Source of the DNA: Gnetum montanum
Taxonomy: Eukaryota; Streptophyta; Gnetopsida; Gnetales; Gnetaceae
Direction of reading: 5' to 3'
Length of the DNA: 64,000 nucleotides
Assembly (NCBI GenBank): GCA_015680685.1
Contig: MNCI01030846.1
Span: forward strand, 510,080 to 574,079
Part shown: positions 57,638 to 64,000 of the stretch, one piece after another
Numbering within the stretch: the stretch's first letter is position 1
Layout of the letters: each line of letters begins with the position of its first letter
Position numbers and translations under genes: made by a program
Notes under the pieces: model-generated
The model's input: only the letters and a program-made list of their open reading frames with translations
Told to the model about the DNA's origin: nothing
Databases searched by the model: none

Positions 57638-57754
57638 ACTTGTTTGTTTAGTGTGCAATGTATTCTTGTTTATTATTTTCTCAATCAACCCTAATTGTTT
57701 GTTCTAATAATGTGAATGATTACCTATGTTCTAATTAGCACACAAAAAATTAAG

Positions 57755-57772
57755 TCCCCAGCAACAGTTCCA
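57755..57772 (-). other. B primer-binding site (tRNA-Asp type)
   Basis: TGGAACTGTTGCTGGGGA on the minus strand, one base after the 5' LTR, matches the tRNA-Asp PBS TGGCGCCGTTGCCGGGGA with four changes. Confidence 0.75.
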
Positions 57773-57773
57773 A

Positions 57774-58791
57774 TGATGAGTGGCGAGGTACCCCTACGCT
57801 CAACCATACGAATACCAGTGTTTCACGCACAATCCAGTCGAATTCCAAGGACTAGGTGCTTATGCACACTTGTGGAACAAGGACGGATTGGTTGATCATT
57901 GTCTTTCCAAGCTTACCTGTATGTCACGATTGTATGGTTAAGTAAGCTTGAGGCATATGATTTTTATAGCTTTTATGTTTTTATGTCCTACGCTAATAGG
58001 GAAGGAGAGAGGTAACTAAGTGACTAATTTAACTTAACTACTCATTAATTAAGTTCTAACTAATCCTAACACCAACATCCGTTCCCACTTGCTGTACACA
58101 TCCTAAACTAGTGCAACATTGTTGGGATTACCAAACACTAATTATTACTAGGTTACCAAGCATTACATGCATGCTTGAAGTGGTCATGCTTGTGTAATTT
58201 AACGATTTGCTTAATTAATCAAAATGACTTGGTGTGCTAATGAAAAAATGTAAAGTGCATAAAATAAAATAAATTCATAAGGAAATAAAATAAAAGAAAT
58301 GCATAAGAAAACAAATCTCAAGTGCTGCAAGGATGAATCAAAGAGCTCGTCTTTATTGCCGTACAGCAGGTGTGCTAAGGTACACAATGCTCGAATAAAG
58401 ATCCATCCATACTTAGACCTCCTACTGTGGGCACTTGGAAAATATTGTACTTTTAAATAGACTACCAAAATTTTTCTACTCAACTACTAAAAGACTTCTT
58501 TCCCAATTGTGCGCTTGAGCACTGTATTTATAGGCTTGGGAGCAACTACTCTAATAATTAGAGTAACCACTCTAATAATTAGAATAACTGCTAAAATAAC
58601 CGCTAGAGTAGCCTCTCTAATAATTAGAATAACTACTAGAGTAACTGCTAAAGTAACCACTCTACTAATTAGAATAATTCCTAGAGGAACCTCTAGAGTA
58701 ACCACTCTAATAATTAGAGTAACTACTAGAGTAATTGCTAGAGTAACTACTCTAATAATTAGAATAGCTGCTAGAGTAACCACTCTCATCA
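57774..58791 (-). repeat. B 5' LTR
   Basis: 1018 bp. U3 (58537-58780 on the plus strand) is a tandem array with units of about 36 bp around ACTCTAATAATTAGAGT, itself nearly palindromic. The TATA box complement TATTTATA is at 58525-58532, the poly(A) stem at 58350-58401. Long open frames on both strands across the array are artefacts. Confidence 0.9.
58350..58401 (-). promoter_or_regulatory. Poly(A)-signal hairpin in B 5' LTR
   Basis: TCTTTATT (58350-58357) and AATAAAGA (58394-58401). GTAC occurs twice in the loop and could pair. Distance to the TATA box is about 131 nt. Confidence 0.65.
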
Positions 58792-58796
58792 TCAGC

Positions 58797-59054
58797 GAAA
58801 AGGCCAGATCTTTGGAAGAAGAGAGATGACAGTTTGTGACATGGTATGTTAAAGTTAATTATATGTTTCCGCAACTACCATGTCCATGGGACATGTCGAC
58901 TTTATTAAACATTGGCTCATCAGCATGGATGGTTCATGATTCTAGAACAAAGGAAGAGAAGCTTCAGGCACTCCTAAACTGCTACAAATTTCATAAGCTT
59001 GATGATAAGGGGAAGAAACCAATGGAAGAGCCACCACCACCTAGAATAACTTAA
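58797..59054 (+). pseudogene. E2 ORF3, C-terminal part
   Basis: It resumes after B. It encodes the conserved end box: LPCPWDMST, NIGSSAWMVHDSRTKEEKLQ, and EEPPPPRIT before the TAA at 59052-59054. The last 73 codons are open. C1 has the same box with LPCLWDVP and NDPRIKEDK. Confidence 0.8.
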
Positions 59055-59249
59055 GGCTACACTAGATTCATCAACTTTTGTTTTTTTTTCATGTCATCAA
59101 ATGTGTAATTTTTTTAAACTCCACCATGGCACTAGAGAGCCATCTATATAAAATTCAATGTCATGTAAATCTAAATTTTAATTTTTTAAGGAACTCAATC
59201 CTTAATTTATTTTAACTTGAGGCTGAGTTTTCAATCAGTCATGGGGATA
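59055..59249 (+). other. E2 3' UTR and polypurine tract
   Basis: TTGAGGCTGAGTTTTCAATC, then CATGGGGATA right before TGATAAAG; same plan as E1. Confidence 0.65.
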
Positions 59250-60161
59250 TGATAAAGTCAAAAATTTTGCAACAATGATATCGTATCTACAATGTCATAG
59301 ATACGTTATCGTATCTCAGCATATGTTATCCTATAAATGATATTGCTAGGTACATGATAGCCTATATAAGCAACACTTAGGCATATGGAATTAGAAAGAT
59401 ACATTAGCATACTAACAAAACTCTTTCAGTTTGTTATTTTGAATTCAATACTTAGTAATGTGTGCCCATAGTGTGATGTTTTGTAACTAAACAAAGTCTT
59501 TATTCAAGTGTGATGTACTTAGATGCATTGCATGCATGGCAATAAAGATCGAAATTACTATACATCATTACAGCAACACTTAGTTTTATTTTGTTCCCAT
59601 TTAGCTTAATGTTTACTTAGTTTTATTTTTATTTGCATTTAGCTTAATGTTTACTATTTACTATTTTCATAGTTAATGTTTACCATTACTTGCAATTTAC
59701 TTTTAATATCATTAAGCAAAATGAGTATGATTGATCTCAAGCGCATAAGTGTAACTAATTGGTAATCCAATAGTACTATCGCTTGGTACACCCAGTAGTG
59801 TCGTACTTGGTAATCCTAGTAGTAGTTGCACAATGTCCAAGGTGTGATCAGAAGATTAGGATCGGTTGTTCATTGCATAGGCCAGTTTAGATTTTTTTTA
59901 CTATCACTTAGATTTAGAAACCTTTACTTTCACTTTATGTTTACTAGGAGCCTAATAGACAATTCAACATCAATATCATATACCTCATCATGAGTTAAAC
60001 CATACACACTAATTTTACTAGCTTATGTGGGAAGATAATGATCATGAATGTTAATAAATTTCTAGTATAATTACATTGCCTTATCTACAGAGTTCAATTG
60101 AGATTGCATGTGAATACTCGTATCTCATATGGTTGGGTGATGGATACTCCATCGCTCATCA
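59250..60161 (+). repeat. E2 3' LTR
   Basis: TGATAAAG to CGCTCATCA. TATATAAG at 59363-59370; poly(A) stem 59497-59548. A tandem duplication of about 38 bp (TTAGTTTTATTTT...AATGTTTAC, 59580-59655) is absent from E1 and the E2 5' LTR. In the last 180 bp I count about 9 differences to the E1 3' LTR and about 32 to the E2 5' LTR. Confidence 0.9.
59497..59548 (+). promoter_or_regulatory. Poly(A)-signal hairpin in E2 3' LTR
   Basis: TCTTTATT (59497-59504) pairs with AATAAAGA (59541-59548), 134 nt after the start of the TATA box. Confidence 0.6.
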
Positions 60162-60625
60162 ATTTTCATCCCAATAGATTGTAACTAATGAACCAACATA
60201 TTGAAGGTGTTCAAGTGCCTTATAATGGCTATGCCTTCAATCATTTTACATCTATATAGTTGTTTTTTCAAAGTAACTTATTTGTTAAGGAGTTTATTTA
60301 ATATAAAGTTTGCATTTATCCCACAAATCTTTAGTAGACAAAACATTGGAAATATTAAGCAATACCAAATTTGAATAACATAAATGACTTATACTTATTG
60401 CTTTCAAGTTCAATTTTTTCCATTCTTCTTTAGAAATTTTATCAAGCTTCATTCCTAAAATTGCAGTGTGTTGGTCTTGTTTAATTAGGAGATCCTCCAT
60501 TTTCATCTTTCATAGTTCATAATAAACTTGTTGAATTTTTCAATTTCAATTTTGGTTAGAGTTTATCATGATTTCCCTACAAATACTTAATATGATAACC
60601 ATTTTGTGTGGAACATAGATCTAAT
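60162..60625 (-). pseudogene. gag: Copia PBS and N-terminal gag (copy 2)
   Basis: The minus strand has a PBS-like GGTATTAGATC near 60618-60628, then gag with KMEDLLIKQDQHTAILGMKL, KISKEEWKKLNLKA and LSTKDLWDKCKLYIK (open 60294-60506). This is the UBN2/copia gag pattern (W-x-x-L-x-x-K/R-A...LW-x-x-L/C). It continues, beyond E2, at 32467 downward. Copia elements encode gag-pol in one frame; only gag remains here. Confidence 0.8.
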
Positions 60626-60632
60626 ACCTTTT

Positions 60633-60953
60633 TGTTATTCCTAGCTTTACCCACACAATTAATTTACCAATTTGATAAGATAAAGAACATTGCAAAGTTT
60701 GCAAAAACCCTGAAGGTCAAAAGCCCTGTTAAAAATCAGTTCTTTGGACTATTAATAGCAACATAGCTTTAAAGATTAAAGCTTAAGAAAAATTTATAAC
60801 CTACAAAAGAAATTATTTTGAAATTTATGCATCAATATTTTTTTCACATATAAAGGATGCTTCCTTTAAATTCCTTTTATATTGCTAAAGGTTACGAAAA
60901 TAAACCCATAGTCATTAGGGTACATATCTTTGTTTCTCATAAAGAAATTAACA
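60633..60953 (-). repeat. Copia 5' LTR (copy 2)
   Basis: 321 bp; on the minus strand TGTTAATTTC to GAATAACA. It is fuller than copy 1 at 18372-18659. LINE sequence follows at 60954. Confidence 0.7.
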
Positions 60954-61536
60954 TAGGTAATAAAAAAATTAGATAGTGGATAGTTAACCAAAACAAAACT
61001 ATGACAAGAAATAATGGTGGAACGATAAAGAAAATCAAGCAAATATCGATGGAAAAATCAATGCACCTCCACCTCCATGGAGTCAATACTAGGTAAAGTA
61101 CCTATACCTTTTAAGAATTTGAAAAACTCTTTACAAGGCTCTCCCTCAACTTTCAACCAATTGAGGTAACTCTTAATTAGAGCCCTTTTAGAATTATACA
61201 TATCCCATATTTGTTTGACTAAAAAAACATAAGTCAATCATTGTTGTAGAGTAACATTATAGGAATTTTGTTGCATCATAGAGTTAAGTTGTTGAAGTTC
61301 ATTACAAAGGTTTTCATCACTTTTCTTACATCTCTTATCATATTGCTTATCCAACCAATGGGCAAGATTACAAACATGATAAGTGGCACGTAACCACTAG
61401 TCAATCCAACCTAAATTGCCAAGCAGCCTCCTCTCAGCATTCCAAAGAGACATCAAAATACCTTTACCAAAGGAGTAAGAAATAAAGAGGAATTCAAACA
61501 AAAGAGTTCACGATGTTGAGCTAAAGGTTTTGTACC
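60954..61536 (-). mobile_element. LINE fragment, ORF2 (copy 2)
   Basis: It aligns to 18660-19240 of copy 1, including the linker coding EGEPCKEFFKFLKGIG-like sequence. It is cut at 61536 by the C2 LTR. Confidence 0.75.
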
Positions 61537-62443
61537 TGATGAAGTGCTAGACGGTCAATGGGTTTACTAGGCCACGTATACAAGACCCCATATACGTGGC
61601 CGCGTCGACACAGCCCCGTCTACGCATCCTTCCATGCATCGATGTGGCCCCGTTTACATGATGCCTATTTCAGCCTATAAATAGGTGGGCTCCTGCCACA
61701 CTTAGATACCTTTTAGTCAGTTGTAGCGAAGCTCTTGTAGTTTGTTTCTGCGAGAGCTAGAATATTTTCCAAGTGCCCATAGTAGGTGTAAGAAAGGTTT
61801 TCGGCTCTTTATTCGAGCATTGATGTACCTGAGCCCATTGGCGTGAACGGCAATAACGACAAGCTTTTCAATCATTCCTTGCAGCAATTGGACTTACTCA
61901 TTTAATGCATTTAATAGTTTAATATTCCCATGCTTTAATAGTTCCTTAGGTTTCTCTTGTTATTATTTTAATCGCTATCACTCGTTTATAGTTCATGGGA
62001 ACCATAAGTATGACCATCTCGAACGTAAACCCAATGCTTGGCAACCCAGTGACGCTTAATGTTTGGTAACCCAGTAGTGGTTAGGGGATGCTTAGGATGT
62101 GCATGGAAGATGGGATCAAATACTTATGCTAGGAAGAGTTAGGACCTAGATTAGGATAATTATAGATTACATAATATTTCATTCCTTACTTTCCATTACG
62201 AGAATTAAACACTAGAAGATAAAGTAAAAAGCCATAAAAATTAGTTGCCTCAATCTCACTTAACCATCACAATCAAGAACATCATAAGTGAGGTTGGGAA
62301 GACAACAACCGTTCTAACAAAAGGTTTTTATTGGTTAAGGTCTGGCATATGCAAAGTTCTTACAATCTATGGAATTCGACCGAGTCACGTGTGAATGCCC
62401 ATGATTCGCATGGTTGGGCGTAGGGGTACCTAGCCGCTCATCA
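61537..62443 (+). repeat. C2 5' LTR
   Basis: 907 bp, TGATGAAGTG to CGCTCATCA. U3 has the perfect inverted repeat GGCCACGTAT (61571-61580) and ATACGTGGCC (61593-61602). TATAAATA at 61676-61683. The poly(A) stem (61806-61859) has one change in the signal (AATAACGA). GGCAACCCAGTGACG and GGTAACCCAGTAGTG repeats at about 62040-62085. Confidence 0.92.
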
Positions 62444-62444
62444 T

Positions 62445-62462
62445 TGGCGCCATTGCCGAGGA
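62445..62462 (+). other. C2 primer-binding site (tRNA-Asp)
   Basis: TGGCGCCATTGCCGAGGA follows the LTR after one base and differs from TGGCGCCGTTGCCGGGGA at two positions. Here the match stops after the normal 18 nt, unlike C1. Confidence 0.88.
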
Positions 62463-62607
62463 CTGTTAGTCTTACATGCACCATTTAACCTTAGAAAAAT
62501 TATCATTCACATCATTGGAATGGACCCAGAATAGTAAAATTTATGCACGCTAGGCGAACTAAGTAAAAAGCAAGGTACACCAAGTAGTGGATCATCAAAT
62601 ATCCAAC

Positions 62608-64000
62608 ATGTCTTCTTCTCACAGGCAAGATGAATCCAACCCACCGGTGCCACAAGAATGTTAGGTGGTCTACACAAATCCAGATGAATATGTCCCCAAC
62701 TTCACCTTCATCCTACATCAAGATAAAAATTCATGATGGAGGGACATGGAAGGCAACATCATACTACCGCCTAACTAATCAGCTCCTGGAATGTTATTTC
62801 ATAATCTTGCCAGACTAGGCATCCAGGACCATGATGTGGAGTATGTCATGGAGGACCATGACTACCAAGACTATCATCCCACTGAGGCCCAATGGATACG
62901 ATATCATTAGTAGGCAAAACGGTCTAAACACATGAAGGGGAATCAATTCAGTAACCCCTTATTCTTGCAAGGGCTGCAGGACAATGGGGAGCCTATCTTT
63001 CATGATTCCCATTCGACCAAACTTCCTCTGGGACATCAGGTCATCCATTCCATCATCCAAAATAAGCAATCAAGTGATTGGGACCCCTAGGACGATGGAG
63101 GATCATGCAAGAAAGGTCACGACACAAGCAAAGATGGGCAGAAAGATCAAGGCCATCATCAGAGTAGAGGGGGAGATCAACACCGAGATGGTGGTGATCC
63201 CTCTCCCTCTTCTTCATCCTCTCACTCCCCACTACCCTCATCCAGTTCAGACTCTGATCATAACCATGGTAGAAAGGAGCGAGGTGATGGGTGGTGGTAA
63301 GGACCGAAGGGAACGACGTGAGGAAGTGCATGACCAATCACACGAAGCTCACCATCATGAAAGGAGAGGTAGCCGAAACCATCATAGACATCATGGTCCT
63401 CAGTAGGACTATGACTTGGATGAGCCATTGTTGGCTACTTGAAGCATGCTCCATATCACCAAGGCAGTTTAGATACCCAACAGGCACTTAAAAGATAGCT
63501 AGATCAAATGCATTGACATGAATAACATCCCCATATTTGAAGGGGGATACAATTATGATCCGCAAACTCACTTGCAAGTGTTTCATGATGCTTGCACCCT
63601 GCAAAACATTGATAATGATTGGCAAAAGCTTAAGCTATTCCCTCGCATACTCATCAAGGAAGCGGAGAGCTAGTACTGATCTTTGGAACCGAAATCAATC
63701 AGAAGATGAAGTACAATGCTTAAGATTTTCAATGACAAGTATCAAACCTACTCCAGGGTGGTGAATCTGAGATATCAAATCCAAGGCTGGAAGAAAGGGA
63801 ATCATGAACCCTTGGATGCAGCCATGAGCAGGTACTATTCATTATTACATCGGTGCCCTGGTCATGGCTACTCTCAGCGAGCATAGATTCACCATATCAT
63901 TGATGGGCTCTGCTTTGAAACTAGAAAGATCCTTGGCGTGTACGCGTAGGGACAACTATCAGAACTAAGGTTCCATCAACTACAATGCCTCATTAAGCAA
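62608..64000 (+). pseudogene. gag: C2 gag, degraded, partial
   Basis: Start ATGTCTTCTTCT (MSSSHRQDESNPPVPQE). It has YVPNFTFILHQDK and GNIILPPN, a region rich in S, H, D and R (about 63100-63400), then FEGGYNYDPQTHLQVFHDA (63537-63595), NDWQKLKLFPR, FNDKYQTYSRV, YYSLLHRCPGHGYS (about 63833-63875) and LGVYA. The window ends inside the core. Several stops. It is the best-preserved gag of the C family here. Confidence 0.85.

Larger units (their letters stand above)
47023..58791 (-). mobile_element. B: Athila/Tat-like Ty3 element with gag-PR-RT-RH-IN
   Basis: It is flanked by the perfect target duplication TCAGC (47018-47022 and 58792-58796). In minus orientation: 5' LTR (58791-57774), tRNA-Asp-type PBS, gag, protease, RT, RNase H, integrase, spacer, 3' LTR (47707-47023). 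Ends TGATGAG/CTCATCA are inverted repeats. Solo LTRs D1 and D2 are inserted in it. Removing them leaves about 10 kb. Unlike C and E it has almost no ORF3. Confidence 0.92.
32468..60161 (+). mobile_element. E2: second copy of E, holding A2 and B
   Basis: It is flanked by AGTTT (32463-32467) and ATTTT (60162-60166), a target duplication with one change, inside copia gag. 5' LTR 32468-33343, gag 33481-35205, spacer, ORF3 in three pieces (36975-38062, 45595-47022, 58797-59054), 3' LTR 59250-60161. Without its two guests it would be about 8.4 kb. Compared with E1 it lacks bases 1102-3093 (gag end, protease and spacer start). Confidence 0.88.
61537..64000 (+). mobile_element. C2: 5' end of a C-family element (continues past window)
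   Basis: Complete 5' LTR, PBS and most of gag. The 5-bp site upstream is GTACC (61532-61536); the partner lies outside. Its LTR is clearly of the C1 family, so it shows what the missing 5' part of C1 looked like. Confidence 0.9.

Noticed and set aside
58537-58780. CRISPR-like array
   Set aside because: Repeats are degenerate, spacers are themselves repeat-like, and the array lies in the U3 of an LTR in plant DNA. The same holds for 11563-12305.
58509-58829. 106- and 101-codon open frames on both strands
   Set aside because: Both are read through the B U3 tandem array and have repeat-derived sequence.

Overview
This window is nuclear DNA of a land plant with a large, repeat-rich genome. I see no intact host gene, no rRNA and no functional tRNA gene. 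Almost all of it is LTR retrotransposons nested in one another, plus one LINE, one Ty1/copia fragment and one long inverted-repeat element. All coding regions are broken by stops and frameshifts. The plant assignment rests on Athila/Tat-like Ty3 pol motifs, primer-binding sites matching plant tRNA-Asp, a LINE ORF1 of the plant DUF4283/zinc-knuckle type, and a copia PBS of initiator-tRNA-Met type. The sequence does not let me name a lineage.

Names used here. E1 and E2 are Ty3-like elements with gag, protease and a 3' ORF3 but no RT or integrase. A1 and A2 are non-autonomous Ty3-like elements with LTRs of about 1.7 kb. B has full gag-PR-RT-RH-IN. C1 and C2 share one LTR family. D1 and D2 are solo LTRs.

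Layout: 1-192 tail of a B/D2-like LTR inserted in E1 gag; 193-17932 E1, with A1 (5946-15187) inside its ORF3; 17933-18659 copia 5' end (minus); 18660-21380 LINE (minus); 21409-22815 long inverted-repeat element; 22816-23996 unassigned; 23997-32185 C1, 5'-truncated, with a tRNA-Asp copy fused to its LTR; 32186-32467 copia gag 3' part (minus); 32468-60161 E2, holding A2 (38063-45594) and B (47023-58791), B itself holding solo LTRs D2 (49041-49823) and D1 (54144-55164); 60162-60953 copia 5' end; 60954-61536 LINE; 61537-64000 start of C2.

History readable from the sequence: copia went into a LINE, E into the copia gag, A into E's ORF3, and then the whole stack was duplicated. Both copies carry A at the same base, and the 3' LTRs of E1 and E2 resemble each other far more than the two LTRs of E2 do. 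Later came the B, C and D insertions and two large deletions in copy 2.

The most interesting signals: (1) a 55-nt reverse-transcribed copy of primer tRNA-Asp next to the C1 LTR; (2) a conserved stem in the LTRs of B, C, D and E that places the AATAAA signal in a hairpin at a constant distance of about 130 nt from the TATA box; (3) ORF3, a long coiled-coil protein with a conserved MAPK start, kept even in E, which lost RT and integrase; (4) palindrome-rich arrays just upstream of the TATA box in five LTR families; (5) a conserved non-coding spacer with G-tracts between pol and ORF3.
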